DNA from: Meandrina meandrites
Lineage: Eukaryota > Cnidaria > Anthozoa > Scleractinia > Meandrinidae
Assembly (NCBI GenBank): GCA_963693305.1
Contig: OY855908.1
Location: forward strand, 32,562,805 to 32,626,804
Direction: 5' to 3'
Length of the DNA stretch: 64,000 bases
In this document: piece after piece, positions 10,166-23,300 of the stretch
How positions within the stretch are numbered: the first letter of the stretch is position 1
Layout of the letters: every line of letters starts with the position of its first letter
The notes under the pieces: generated by a model
The model's database searches: none
What the model saw: only the letters and a program-made list of their open reading frames with translations
Told to the model about the DNA's origin: nothing
Program-made: the position numbers and the translations under genes

Positions 10166-13100
10166 ATGGCTATTTTTTACTGCTTGTCTGTATTCCTCGT
10201 GGCATTCTTAATGCCGATGACACAAATTTATTCTCAAGGTAAGACATTCTGTTACATGTAAACTTAAAAAAATGTTTTCATAAGTCGGATCTGAAATCAG
10301 TAATGCCTGATAAATTTTCCACTAGCTAAAAATATTCTTCCTCGCGGTATTAGTTCCGGGTAAATATCAACTTACATCAGCTCGAATATTTTTTCTATAG
10401 TTCACATACCATAGGACTATAAACTTGACTCACACATTCCTTTATCTAAGAAAAAAAAAATGCACGCCTTCTAAGAGTCAAACACGAACTTGTCAGTTTC
10501 ATTTCTTTTGTTGCTTCTTTCGTTTTACAGTAATGATGTATCTGAAATACGCTATTAGCACAATTGATCACCTTCTGATCGTTTTCGTAATTAAATATTT
10601 ATACATGTTAGGTACCCGATTATATACATTTCCAACAGACGTTCTTAGAGTGTTTGTAGAACGTTTCTTTTTGTTATGGTTGTCTATATTCCTCGTAAGA
10701 TAATTCTCCAGGTTCTCAGTATTAATGATAAGAAGTAATTCTCGTGGTGAGATGGTTAAACTTAGGAAAATTATTATGCGTATCAGGATCCTGAAAAGAA
10801 AAATAGATTGGATAATTTGATTTATCGTCCGCCTGTTAGATTCTTCACTTTTGCATACATGTAAACTGATTCGTTCTTGCGCATAGCTAGGTAACTATTC
10901 ACTCACATCTAAGGTAAATACAAAGTGAAATTGTTTCTTTATTATAAAATTTCACGCACACAACACTAGCATTAGCTTCAGTACAACATAAACGTTTTGA
11001 GCCAAAGACGTTCATTTTTACTGGTAGTTTTGTCGCATAACTTTGGACTCTCTTTCAGTCATATAATAGAAATCGTGAACTTATACTATACGGAACTAAA
11101 CTAAATTTGATTGTTGCTGTGCTCAGTCTTAAACATAAATACTTTTAGGAATTTTTGTTTTGAATTACTAAAGGAGTTCAGCTTCTTGTCATTCAATGTT
11201 TTAGGAGTATGTCCAAACAACTGGATTCACATGCAAAATTCCTGTTACAAGTTCTCTTCCAAGTCCTTGAATTGGAATGCAGCAAAATCCGCCTGTGAAG
11301 CACTCGGATCCAAGCTTGTCGTGATAAATTCACAAACTGAACAACAAGCACTTGACTCAAAAATACCAGACAGTCAGAGGACATGGATTGGTTTGTACAG
11401 GAATCCTAAAGACAAGTCTCGCTGGCTGTGGGTTGACGGATCACGTCCAACGTACACTTATTGGCTTAGCGGAGAACCTAACAATTCTGGGGGTAGTGAG
11501 GATTGTGCAGAAATGTTTCAAAAAAGTCATAAAGGTCATAAATGGAACGATATACCATGTGCAGCTTCTTTTCCGTACGTCTGCGAAACCAAAGGTAGGT
11601 CAGAAAACATCACATGTTTCGTATCATGAATTTTGATCGAATGCGGAGACATGTCGTTTTTTCGAATTGCTCGCTACACTCGCTACACTCGCTACACTCT
11701 TTTAAAACACCCTTTCGTTACAAAGGTTTTGATGTTTCCCCTCCTATTGATTGAAAGCTTTGTTCAAGTTTTGTTATTTTATCTCTTTTCTTAAGCCAAT
11801 TGGTGCCAAAAGCTATCTCTGGCAAGTGGCGTGCAAGTTTCACCTTCTCACTGTCTCTCGTCCAATCAAAAGTATGGATCAACTTGTTCTTTTACTTGCG
11901 CCAGTGGATACCAGCTCAGTGGTCCTTCGTCTACTCAGTGCGGACGAGGTGGAACCTGGAGCGGACAAGTGAACACAGTCAGCTGTAAAGGTAGGATTTG
12001 CTTGCGCAATATTCCATTCTTAAGTACACACTGGTGCCTTCATCAGTTAAAAAAGAAGAAAAACAAGCATTGAAATTGGGTAGGAGGCATCGTCCCTGAC
12101 ATTAACTATAGAGTTATTATTATGTTGTAATGTCACTACCATATACCTTAATTTAATACGATGATGTCTACAATTACAAACAAAACAAACGAATCAAACC
12201 TTTTCGTCATTTGTAACATTGGTTGATAATTCCATCGTGGGAATGGATCTCTGGTCAGTGGTGACTGCATTTTTCTTACCATAAATTTATATTATTAGGT
12301 CCTTTGTCTTTTAAGACTTTGCCAGATGTGTGGGCGGGACCCTCATGAAATAACATATATGGCATTCTGGTCTCGATCTCGAGGACGGAAAGAAGTGAAG
12401 AAGTTTCATTCTCTCTTGCAGTGGACAGCGTTAGAAGACAGTAGGAGTTTTGCCACCGAGCAAGTTTTGCTGCGTGGGAGCGATTCTGTTATTTAACATA
12501 TCGCGGTTCCACTAAGTAAACAGTCCTAACGAAGCACATGCAATATTAAAAAGTTGATCTGTCTTTCGTTGCCGACTTAGTCGTCGTATTGGACAGGTGT
12601 TTCGTCTCCCCAACGTTCATTATTTTAATAATTTAACGTAAAATAGAAAGAGGATTTACCTCACCTCACCTACCACGTAACGCCTAATGAGCGAAAAGGA
12701 CCTGGTCATCGTGGTCAATAAAAAAGTCATTGACTGGAAAACCTTTAAATTTAAACATGCAACGTCGCTTTGAGTTTGGTTACTTAAGCGTTGTTCAAAT
12801 TAGTGTATGTATTTCGTCTTTTTCCCGATTTGATATTTGATTATGATCTATTTCGTGTGGGGTAAATGGTCAGTGGACGAATAGTGCTAAGTTCGTTTCA
12901 TGCACTGGTGAGTCCACTATTAAATATAGCGCTTTATTATAATATCTAGCTAATTACTCTTTCTTTTAGACATTGACGAGTGTGCTGGGTCAAATGGAGG
13001 CTGCAGTCACAAGTGTGTTAATACTGTAGGAGGCTACAAATGTGAATGTCCAGACCCGGAACTGAGCTTAGCATTGGCTAACAAGACATGTCATGGTAAG

Positions 13101-15818
13101 TATCGACTTGCATTTTTAATGTGAAACATTCAATTTAGTTTCTTAAATTAAAAACGCACCATTGGACCTCAAGTATTTATTTCTGTCGCTCCCTAGAGCT
13201 AAAATACAAATGCCTTAACTTTTAAAACTAGCTATTCGTTCATGCGTTTCTTCACAATTCCATGGTTTCTAAGGCGGTAGCATTGTCATCAAGTTTGGTT
13301 TTACAGATTCATTTTATTTTGCCTTTACTGTGTATAACTTGCTTTTCAATTACTATGTTTATATTTTTAGCTCCAGGTGTCGATGTTCAGTGCAACAGGG
13401 ACAATATGACCATCATCATTCCCAAGTCCCTCCTCCGTGGTATTGACCGTGAGCATCTTCGGCTCCTGGACACCACATGCAAAGCTAAAGAAACAAGCGC
13501 TCACTTCTCTCTAACAACTCCGCTGACTGGCTGTAACACAACACGCAGGCACAAACCTACAGCTATCGTTTACTCAAACACAGTCTTGGAAATCCCTGTG
13601 GCTGCTGAGGGTGTCGTGACACGCGTGCGTGAAATAGAAGTACAGTTCAGCTGTTTCTATTCCAAGTATGGCGTGGTATCATCAGTTGGTTGGAAGCCAA
13701 GTAACAGAAAACTTGTGTTTAGTGATGAAGGCAAAGGAAACTTTACACTCTCTCTGAATATGTTTCCTGACAAGAGATTCGTGAGTCCTTACACGAAGGA
13801 TGATTTCCCTGTTGCTGTGGTGCTGCGCAAACTTCTGTTCTTTGAGGTATCAGTGACATCAGGTGACAAGCAGCTGTCAATCATAGCAGATCGATGCTAT
13901 GCCACGCCCACTCAAGATCAGAAGAATGCCTTGAAGTACGAGTTTATCAGAAAAGGGTACGTGAAGAATAATTTATCATTATAGTAACCTTAGTGTTGTA
14001 GGCTTTGGTTGTAAGAACAATTCACCACAACCAATATCAGGGTAATAGTTTTACATATTTAATTAAACGTTTGCTCGGGTAATGTTCTTTATGCAGTCAG
14101 AAGCTTTTTCAACATTCAAAACATGTATACACTGAATTAGGTTATTTATTTGCTTAATTGAAAACATTACACAAACGATGTCTGTGGTTTATTTGAACTT
14201 TGGCCTACTGCTATATAATTTGTAAAACAAAAACAAAACCTGCTTGAATGGGCCCTTTAATTTACAGCTAACAGTGGCATGGTACAAAAGCACACCTTAC
14301 TGGAGAGAAATCTATGCGCTGGGACATCGAAAAAAAGCGACTTCAACGAGTCAAGCTTGGCTTTTATTTGTGTTTCTTGAAAGGTATTCTTGGTTAGCAT
14401 GTGACGTTATAAAATTCTAAACTCAAAACTGCGAGCTCTTCTGAATCTATATCTACACTAGGTTGAAGATGACCTAGAAAAAATCTCTTTGCAAGTTTTC
14501 AGTCCTGTAGTATCTTTCGCTTCAAAAATACACCATTTTAAATTTCCGAATTTTAACCTTGCGTGACACAAAGGCAGTGGCCGCGATAAAGCTGTACTGG
14601 TTGATAAAAGGTCTCCTCTTATGGTTTTCAGCACTTTAAGCATTCAAAGTCTTAGGAGATGAGTTTATACGCATATATATGAGCTTACGAGCGAAGAGAA
14701 AGCGCTTTCATCGCAAAAAAGAATTTCAGATGGCTTGGCTGATTTGCAGCCGCCATGTTGGTGTACCAAAGTTGTACACCAACATGGCGTTTCCATACAA
14801 AGCTCTATAAAGTTGCGTGAAACGTTTTGGCGAATAACTCAGAAACGGCGTACCACAGAGACCTGAGACTTGGAGAAGTTTTTCCAGTGTTTGTCTGTTA
14901 TAACATTTCATTTTCTTGGCTTCTATCACTGAACCGTTTCTAATTTTTGTGCAAACCAGCAATATTTGCCATTAGCGGCAAAGGGCACATTGCATGGGGT
15001 TGTGGACAAGAATAAAACCCATAATGCTTTATTTATCTCGCAGATGCCCGAATGACGTAACTGTCAAGTACCATTCTGCGCCTTCAGTCAGCGCACAGCG
15101 GTTTAGTCTGGAAGCCTTCAAGTTCATTGCTGACCATCCGTTTGTATTCGTTCACTGTCACGTGATTGTATGCAATGCAACCAATCCGGGCTCCCAGTGC
15201 GCAAAGAAATGTCCATCACGTGGCCGAGCAAGACGTGCAGTTAGTGATCACGTGACTGACGCGTATTCTTTGGCCCAGGGTCCTCTCCACTTGGCACGCG
15301 AAACACGAGAGGAAAAGCGCAGGATTGGTCTGGATAAAAGTGGTATGTAAACAGGATGGACAAGTAGTAAAGTTTAAAAATTTATAAATAACGCTTTTAG
15401 AACAAAAAAAACATTCGGATGCAGAGGACCACGCAACGAAGACTAAAACCACTTGTTGCCGGATCTCTTGTTAAAGAAACGCTCATACAAGACGTCAAGT
15501 TAAGTGCAGATAAAACCAAATTGATTGGCATTACAGCAGAAGGGCAAAATCTATTGGCCAATATTTCAACTAGCAGAGCTAGGCTTCTGCAGGGCCAGTA
15601 CAATAGTTTTATCTGCCTTTAAAATTAACAACCATGTGGTGCCATCTTAATTTTTGTTAATTGTGTTATTCATCCCTCTAGGTTCCAGTCCTACCTTCCT
15701 GATGTCTCTGTTTGTGATGTGTGTTGCCTGCTTGGCGGGAACAGTCCTGATGATCTTCAAGAAGTCACGTGACAGGCCTGCTGGGTATGCTGTGCTTGCC
15801 AGCGGTGACGAGGAGTGA
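10166..15818 (+). CDS. Secreted/membrane lectin: CTLD-CCP-EGF-ZP-TM protein
   Basis: Seven exons: 10166-10238, 11205-11594, 11796-11990, 12970-13095, 13371-13956, 15044-15342 and 15682-15818. They total 1,806 bases (601 aa), all with AG/GT borders and compatible phases. Exon 1 encodes a signal peptide ([15 protein letters not shown]). Exon 2 is a C-type lectin domain with WIGL, EPN and WND, the motifs of Ca-dependent mannose-type binding. Exon 3 is a CCP/sushi domain, exon 4 a calcium-binding EGF (DIDEC). Exons 5-6 form a ZP domain with paired cysteines, followed by a furin-like RARR. Exon 7 gives a transmembrane helix and a short tail ending GDEE. ZP modules polymerise at the cell surface, so the protein probably presents a sugar-binding head in a surface or extracellular matrix; a role in microbe or symbiont recognition is only inference. 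The ATG at 10166 was chosen over upstream in-frame ATGs because it starts the signal peptide. Confidence 0.88.
10590..10703 (+). pseudogene. Possible relic copy of the signal-peptide exon
   Basis: Inside intron 1 of the lectin-ZP gene, a segment ending TTGTCTATATTCCTCG resembles exon 1 (TTGTCTGTATTCCTCG), and the DNA before it shares an ATTATATACAT-like stretch with the region before exon 1. It has no working donor in the same place. The similarity is short, so this is tentative. Confidence 0.3.
12855..12912 (+). pseudogene. Relic CCP/sushi half-exon
   Basis: The frame gives [17 protein letters not shown] followed by a donor (G|gtgag) in phase 1, the same phase as the real CCP exon. It resembles the last third of a sushi domain. 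Upstream there is a stop and no acceptor, and the first cysteines are missing, so it is probably a decayed duplicate of the CCP exon. Confidence 0.45.
14751..14789. repeat. Perfect 16-bp hairpin
   Basis: CGCCATGTTGGTGTAC and its exact complement are separated by 7 bases, within an intron of the lectin-ZP gene. A related 'acaccaatatggc' segment occurs at 2370-2382. Confidence 0.8.
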
Positions 15819-17769
15819 ATGCATGCGCCATGACTGGACTGGACAGACTTGAGGGTTACTCGAGCTTGAGATAAGCACTGAACTGCTGCAGGCGGGTTAT
15901 AATCAATTTTGTTAACTTTTTTCTGCTAAAAGAAAACTTCGTGCGTACCAACATACTGTAGTTGGTCAGCCTTCCCGACCATGAACAATACTACTATACG
16001 TACAAGCTTAAACTAAATAAGTACCAAAAAGTTGAGGCGATGAAATCTAAACCTATATTCTGAAAAATCAATTAACAATACGAAAACGAATATCAATTTT
16101 TTTTTTTACTGATTTAACTATTTCACGACTATATACGGCTTGTTTGATATGGTTAGAAAAGAATTCTGATTTTCGAACTGTTAAAATAGCTTACTTGAAT
16201 TGCATATCTCCAGCTCCAGTTTTCCCTCCTTCCATAAGTAGATACTGAATGGTCCCTAGAATAAAACTTTTATCATCGCAAAACTCACCTTCTCTGAGTA
16301 AGCGTTTTTAACAGTTGTGGTGTTTTAGTTCAGTTTTGGAGGCCATTCACTAATCTATTTCTTACCGGATTTGTCAAAAAGAGTTGATTTTACTAAGACT
16401 GCTTGCTTTTTATCATTAAGTGTGGGTCATAGTCTCCAAGAAAATCTAAAATTTAGCAAATTAATCATTCTGTGTCGCAAAGTTAGGCGAACAGAGTGTT
16501 TCTTCAATTCCTTCTCCACGCCCTACCGTTAAAAATCAGATGGGGTTGAAAGGAAAAGAAATAAAATAAAAAAATAGCAGAAACGTTCGGTCAAATACAT
16601 ATTGAATTGGTCCAGTAAAACGTTTTGCTGCAGTATCCAATGGCTTAAGTAATTAACTAGTATTAAGGGTAACAGCTATTCAACATCAGATGGTCCGTGA
16701 AGCTTTGCAAGAATACTTTACACTTAAAAGCGAAATCATTTTGAATTGTGCTCTGACGGAAGTTGTTAATCATTTAACAACACTATCTTGTCTCAACTTG
16801 AAGCTTCCTCCTTATTGAAGCAAAACGTTTCAAATGTATGTGTTATAGACTGCAAAAAATGCGTCTAAGCGTCTTTACGTCTGCCACATTTGAGTGATCA
16901 ACACGTTGAGAACGAATGTTTTATGCTCACGGTTTAGATGAAATAATAATGAACATTGTAGTAATGATCACGTGGTGTCGGGAGCTTGGTGCTGTTTAAA
17001 ATGAAATCAATAAAATGTTCAATTGCATGTCATGCAATGGAAAAGCATTTGTGTCTTGATGATTCAGATATCTCCTTCTTCTTATAATCCGCCAAAAAGT
17101 CATCGCAAGCTGCTACCGGTCCGAATGGGTACGTAGAATGTTGTCCACTGGACTATTGAGTGGTATAGCCCTGGACTATGCCCAAAATTGGAATAATTTG
17201 TTGGCTTGAGGAAATTTGTGAGGAAAAAGTACAGTAATTGATATCAATAAATTTGCCTTGGCTCATTTCTTTTTAAACCAGTTCAATAGCACAAAAATGA
17301 TCAGAAAGTTAGCACATATATACTGCACCCACAACCAGTGCTTCTAATAAGACACGGCACCAACCTGAGCTCCAGCGGGTATTCTGTCATGAATCACCGC
17401 GGCTATAATTCATTCAGCCGCCATATTGAGAATGAAGCAAACTTAGAGCAAAATAAAGGGGTTTTACAAATTCCGAGGAGACAAGGATTGGGTAGATCAC
17501 CTGACCTCTTGCGCCCACACTTACTTCACTCAGCGGGTTTAATTTCCCATCATCCACTCCCGAAGCTCACTTTGGCTATCTTTGATAATCGACTTACTAT
17601 ATGCGAGGAAGCAACGTTTTGCCCATTCGCTATGTATTTCTTGTACATCACAAATAAAACCTGGTTAAATCAAGGGGACAAAGCCAGTGTCTTTTTCAGG
17701 ATCAACGGGTGGGTCTCGAGTTTCAGACACGTCCATCGATTTCTGCTTGTAGACTTTCTTGAGGGACAC
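15819..17769 (+). other. 3' UTR of the lectin-ZP gene, then intergenic DNA
   Basis: The probable polyadenylation signal AATAAA is at 16260-16265, about 440 bases after the stop. From there to 17769 no coding exon was recognised; a 161-codon frame at 17338-17823 has no domain or splice support. Confidence 0.5.
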
Positions 17770-19100
17770 ACCTCATATATATTAACGCACATCCCATATA
17801 TAAGACCACCACATGCAATGTAACAATAACGTTTTATTTACAATTTCTGCTGTAGAAGAGAAAACTGTATCCTAATTTAAAGCATTTTTCTTTTGGGAAC
17901 TGCAAGTAGACTGTTACAAGTTATAGATTGAAACTAGGATCGTAACTGACAATTTGCAACTCACTGCGAAAAAAATGAAAAGCAAAAACAAAGCTGAATT
18001 ACTTTCTCATAAGGTAGAATTACGTCACATGTTCTGTGAGGTCGTGTTGTAAAATAGACATTCACGTCATCGTGTCTGCATCCCAACCTGTCTGTCATTG
18101 AATTCGTCCAATCATCAACGCTGATATTGATTCACTCGTAAACAAAAGTGACGCATGCGTTCAGATGCAACCACTTTGCGTTCTGCGATGCAAATTGAGG
18201 AAAACAAACAAAAAAGGTAAAAAAAAAAACCACTAAATTGCAAGACCCTAGAAATTTTGGTAATTTTTGCACACAAAGTACGAAACGACTTTGCGTGAAA
18301 AAATACAAAAAGTTCTTTTTCTATTCTTTTTTATTATTTTTCTTTTTGGCTTTCATTTTCAAAATGCAAAAAGCACACAAAATGCGAAAAGACCCAGGTC
18401 AACTTGGTACGAAAAGGCCAAGTTTACCTTGATCTTTTCGCATTTTGTGTGTAAAAAAAATCCTTTTCCTTTTCTCTATTTTTTTTTTTGGCTTTTTTTG
18501 CAAAATTCAAAAGCACACAGAATACGAAAAGACCGATGTCAACTTGATCTCTTCGTATTATGTGTGTAAAACATGCAAAAAGTTATTTTTTTCTGTTTTT
18601 TTTTTTATTTTTTTTATTTTATTTTTTGGCTCTTCTTTTGCAGAAGGCAAAATCACACAAATTGCGAAAAGACCAAGGTCAACTTGGTCTTTTCGCAATT
18701 TGTACGTGAAAAAATACAAACGTTCTTTTTCTTTTTTTTTTTTGGCTCTTTTTTTCTTTTTTTTTTGCTAGATTTTAATTTATTTAATCGTGAAAAAACC
18801 TATAAATGCCTAATTGCACGCTAAAATGGAAAGGGCAGACAAAAAAGAAAACAGGAAACAGGAAAATTGACATAGCAACGAAACAAACGTATCAAGTCAC
18901 GCGCAGTGGTTGCATGAACACTTGCGTTACTTCATTCAAGAATAATCCTATATCCTCGCATCTGATTGGATGAACACGTAACCAGCAGGCTGAAACATGT
19001 GACGTCATGTTACATCTTGTTACACCTCGGCTACCTCACAGAACAGTGACGTAATCCATCAAAATGATCTTTCCTTATTACCATATAATTGACTTCGTTA
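17770..19100 (+). repeat. Dispersed repeat, copy 1, interrupted by a T-rich array
   Basis: Its left part (17770-18060: CAATG-AACA-TAACGTTTTAT, GAATTACGTCAC) and right part (18890-19100: GCGTTACTT-CATTCAAGA, GTCATGTTACATCTT, ATCAAAATGATC) match 31740-32030 and 32480-32700 in the same order. Copy 1 differs by holding the palindromic array 18260-18770. Confidence 0.65.
18260..18770. repeat. Tandem array of palindromic units separated by poly-T
   Basis: At least three units (about 18370-18455, 18510-18570, 18650-18710), and probably a fourth, shortened one at 18265-18300. Each carries an inverted repeat of the type CACACAAAATGCGAAAAGAC, followed by a T-rich spacer with TTTTTTGGCT. The hairpin arms vary between units while staying complementary to each other. 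ORFs across it reflect the repeat, not a gene. Confidence 0.75.
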
Positions 19101-19959
19101 TTAACGCTAAAAGAGTCGAACGACATTTCGACTGCTCTACGGTCATTTTCAAGTTCGGCAGAAGAATAAAAAAATTCATTAAAAGCGCTAAAAATGAAGA
19201 TCAAACTCTGTAAAACAAGATTTAAAACAAGTAGAAAAAACTAAAATATTATAACGAAAAAATACTGCCTCTAGATTAGTCAGGTTTAGCTTTTAAATAA
19301 TCGTCTTTTCCTCAAGACTTTCCATTGAAAAAAGAAAACAATTATATAGTGTTGTAAGTTACAGATTTTACAAGGGGTTCTTCCCGTTGAACCACTCTTT
19401 TAAGAATATATGTAGAAAAATTATTTACAAAGAAGTTATGTCAACGATTTCTTCGATAGCAAGAGGTAACTACTTAATTTTGTATTACATATCAATGTTT
19501 TCAATTATGTACAATTATTCACACAGTCAAATAACCATTCACGTTTCAGGCCAAATTATTTTGTTCAGAAAGACAGAAAGTACGAAAACGCAATTTACTG
19601 TAGGACTAGCTGGATCTGAAACAAGAAAACAAAGAAAACATGAGACGTTGAAAGAAGTCCAGCCCGACATTATTGATTCGTATATGACCCAATTCTTCAA
19701 AAACGAAATAAATTCGCCGAAAAATAATTATTAGACGTATCAATTATTTATCATCGCTGAACTACAGAGTACAGAATGATTGGGCTACTCACTCGAAACA
19801 CTCAGAAAATCTAAAAAAATTAAAAGGTGCAAACAAGAAACTATACCAGTGGAGTATCATGACTGAAACGTCCTAGCATCCTCCACCCTTATTCGAGGAA
19901 AAATTATAGCAAAGATATGAATCTTGTAAACGACCCTCTTGTTTCTTGCCTATAAAAGC
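19101..19959. other. Intergenic DNA, nothing recognised
   Basis: A 115-codon frame at 19387-19734 has no recognisable domain and no splice support. Confidence 0.3.
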
Positions 19960-20360
19960 TCAGTAGTTACAGTATCCTCCAATTGTGTTGAAATTCCCGA
20001 ACTTAGATTCCCACGTGAGCGCGACAAAGTTACTTGCTCACGCAGAAATTAAACACGTTTCAGAATCTTGAGTGGGAATGTGCGTTTACCTTAAAATTTT
20101 CCAGTTGGGCAAGTGAATTCCTTTTGTTAACAAATGAAATTTTTGCTAACAAACAAAATTCAATTGCCCAACTGCAATAATCTTGAAAATGACAGGTTTA
20201 TGTTGCTCCCCTATGAGCCCAGTGGCTACAGCAGCATTCCATTGCGCGGGAGGTCTTTGGACTCAATCCCCGCGCGAGCGCGTGGAAAATTGAATACAGA
20301 TATTTACTGATGGAGCAGAAACTGCTGTGGGAGAGTGCGCTCACCTTAGACCACCTTAAA
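19960..20360 (+). repeat. Two SINE-like copies separated by a hairpin
   Basis: The second copy (20215-20360) has a degenerate tRNA-like head (AGCCCAGTGGCTACA, GGACTCAATCCCC) and a tail with GAGTGCGCTCACCTTA. The first copy (19965-20095) has matching segments (GTGAGCGCGACAAAGTT, GTGCGTTTACCTTAAAA). The hairpin 20102-20174 (CAGTTGGGCAA arms) lies between. The second copy abuts the last EHBP1-like exon. Confidence 0.45.
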
Positions 20361-20363
20361 ACT

Positions 20364-23300
20364 TTAATACAGTTGAGAAATTGAAACTCTCTTGTTGTTA
20401 AAAGAAAGAAGAATCTTTAGTAATTCTTGTTGCTGAGCTCTGTGCTCGTCAGTTTTACGCCAGCCTGGAAAAAAACAAACAAATACAAAACATCCAAATC
20501 GTATTATGAGTAAAGCTCAATCGATGCTCAATGCATCAATGCGTGGGAAGCACTCAAACGGGTGGGAGAGGGGATAGCGTGACGCGAGAAGAGCGCCAAG
20601 TGCGATGGGAGAGAGTGGGATTGAAACGCTATTGTTTTACAACCACCAGAAGATCTGATAAACGTGAATATCCTGATCGGTCAAAATTAACTCAAACCTA
20701 GTTCATTTCTCCGACTGGTCACTAAAATGGCAATCAAATACTTGAGCGTCATCTCATTAGGTAGCATTTACACGAATGCGCAAATGACCTTAAAACTGCT
20801 TCCGCAATGACACGATTTAGGATTGTTTTCAGGTAGCATGACTGGATCATTTTCCAGCCAGACATTTCGCAGCTCACTGGGTTTTGCATGAGCAGAATGA
20901 CGAAAACAATAGCGTCCTTGCAGGCATTTCCCTCCTCCTCCCTCCCTCCCTCGCACTTGTGCAGATAATGGAATGTCAGTGTCTGCCGTTTCAGGAGAAG
21001 CCGCCTCTTGTTGTGCAGATGATGGAGTTTCAGGGTCTGCCGTTTTAGAAGAAGCCGTCTCTAGTTGTCCTTTCCCTCTGCTGTCGTATTTACAACTACC
21101 ATTTTCCAGTATTTATTGAGTTAGAATTTAAAATATGGGTTACTAAGAGTTGGCGTATTATCGTGCGTATTATATAAAGTTGTCTTGGAAACAGCCGACG
21201 TATATCAGTATACAGAAAGACCGATTGTATTTGTGAAAAGATCTGCCAAGCAGCTAATACATAAATTATACAGCAACAGTGCTATCAGTTGCTGCTAGTC
21301 GAAAATAATTTGCATTCTTACCTTCTAGTTCAAGAAGAAACTTCAGTTCGTTTCTGATGATATTGCAGCATTTATCGAAATTGTGTTGCTCAACACTAGA
21401 GAAAAGAAATGGAAATATGAATGTGCAGCTAATTTGAAATACTCCTCGCCTGTTTTACCATTAACATGAAAATGAACTGCATCATAACTTCATTTTGAAG
21501 GACTATGAAATTAGCACTAACAATTATGCAAAATCGGAAAATGAAAAGTGCGAGATTTTTACTCACAGAATTTCAAGATCTTGTTTTCTTTCGATAAGTT
21601 CACCTCTGTACTTAGTGATGCTGAGCCAGTCTTGGGTTAGACCATCGAGTTCTTCCTCGCAATCTAAAAAAAAAATCATCAAATACGGCAAGGTTGATTT
21701 ACTTACGGCGAACCTTTTCTTGCACAAAAAGGGAGAACATGTGTAGTTCATTCATCAACCAGTCTTTACAGTGAAACCTCGATAAATCGAGCCCCTCAGC
21801 CTTAATAATAAACATCCAGGTATAACGATCAGTGTTCTTCCTGTAGGCATGTGAACAGTCAACTGACCTTTCATTTCCATTGCTTGGAGTAATTCCATTT
21901 GCAGCTTGATGCTCACTTTATCCAAAGACCCGATTTCTTCTTGGAGAAGGCAGATCTGTTCCTTGGCATACCGAGACAGTTCTGGACAAGGCTGGCTGAC
22001 AAGCGAAGCTGCCTGGAATGCAAAGATGTCAAAGAAATCGGTTGGTTCTTGAGCACCACAAACAAGGGAAAATAGTTGAAGAGTAAAATATCACAAAATA
22101 CAGGTATCAGAGGCATGCAGGAATAGACTTAGTCGTAACTCTTATCCAGTGGAATTCCAAGGCAAACCAAAATAGGCTGGAAAAATCGGAAAGTTCTGGA
22201 CATCATGAGAACATTGAAGTGTTTGCTCGAGGTAAAGGAAATGACTTTTCAGTTTTCCTTCGGAAAATCGATAGGTTTGGAAAATAGAAGTTTAATAAAT
22301 CGGTATTTTACAGTAGCACATCAATAGTAAAAAATTTAAACAAAATATTGGTCTAAATTCCTCGATGCAGAAGCACCTACATAAATACCTTGTCGTGTTC
22401 ATGCTGGTTCGCATGGACGAGAACTGACTCCTGTATAAAGCCCTTTTCAGGGACATGACTGCAACCAGGCATGTTACCAGACAATGGAGTGCCAGGGTCT
22501 GCCTTTTTAGGAGTAGCCTTTTCTTGTTGTGCAGTTGATGGAATGTCAGAGTCTGCTGTTACAGGAGTAGCCTTCTCTTGTTGTGCAGATGATGGAGTGT
22601 CAGTGACTGCCTTGTCAGGAGTAGCCTCCTTTTGTAGTGCAGATGATGGAATGTCAGCATCTGCCGTTTCAGGAGTAGCCTTCTCTTGTTGTGCAGTTGA
22701 TGGAGAGTCTGGGTCTGCCTCGTCAGGAGGAGCCTTCTCTGGTTGTGCAGATGATGGAATGCCAGTGTCTGCCTTGTCAGGAGTAGCCTCCTTTTGTAGT
22801 GCAGTTGATGGAGTGTCAGGGTCTGCCTTGTCAGGAGTAGCCTCCTTTTGTAGTGCAGTTGATGGAGTGTCAGGGTCTGCCTCGTCAGGAGTAGCCTTCT
22901 CTTGTTGTGCAGATGATGGAATGTCAGTGTCTGCCTCGTCAGGAGTAGCCTCCCTTTGTAGTGCAGATGATGGAGTGTCAGGGTCTGCCTTGTCAGGAGT
23001 AGCCTTCTCTTGTTGTGCAGATGATGGAATGTCAGTGTCTGCCTCGTCAGGAGTAGCCTCCCTTTGTAGTGCAGATGATGGAGTGTCAGGGTCTGCCTTG
23101 TCAGGAGTAGCCTTCTCTTGTTGTGCAGATGATGGAATGTCAGTGTCTGCCTCGTCAGGAGTAGCCTCCCTTTGTAGTGCAGATGATGGAGTGTCAGGGT
23201 CTGCCTTGTCAGGAGTAGCCTTCTCTTGTTGTGCAGATGATGGAATGTCAGTGTCTGCCTTGTCAGGAGTAGCCTCCTTTTGTAGTGCAGATGATGGAAT

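Noticed and set aside
15216..15622. ORFs in the last intron of the lectin-ZP gene
   Set aside because: The exon 6 to exon 7 junction is phase-compatible without them and they show no domain.
17338..17823. A 161-codon plus-strand ORF
   Set aside because: No recognisable domain or splice sites, and it runs into the dispersed repeat.
18238..18824. Phe/Lys-rich ORFs on the plus strand
   Set aside because: They arise from poly-T and the palindromic array and have no domain or splice support.
21768..22315. A single Tigger-like element between CAGTGAAACCTCGATAAATCG and TCGGTATTTTACAGT
   Set aside because: A live, in-frame EHBP1-like exon (21868-22012) lies inside it; at most one end is a repeat remnant.
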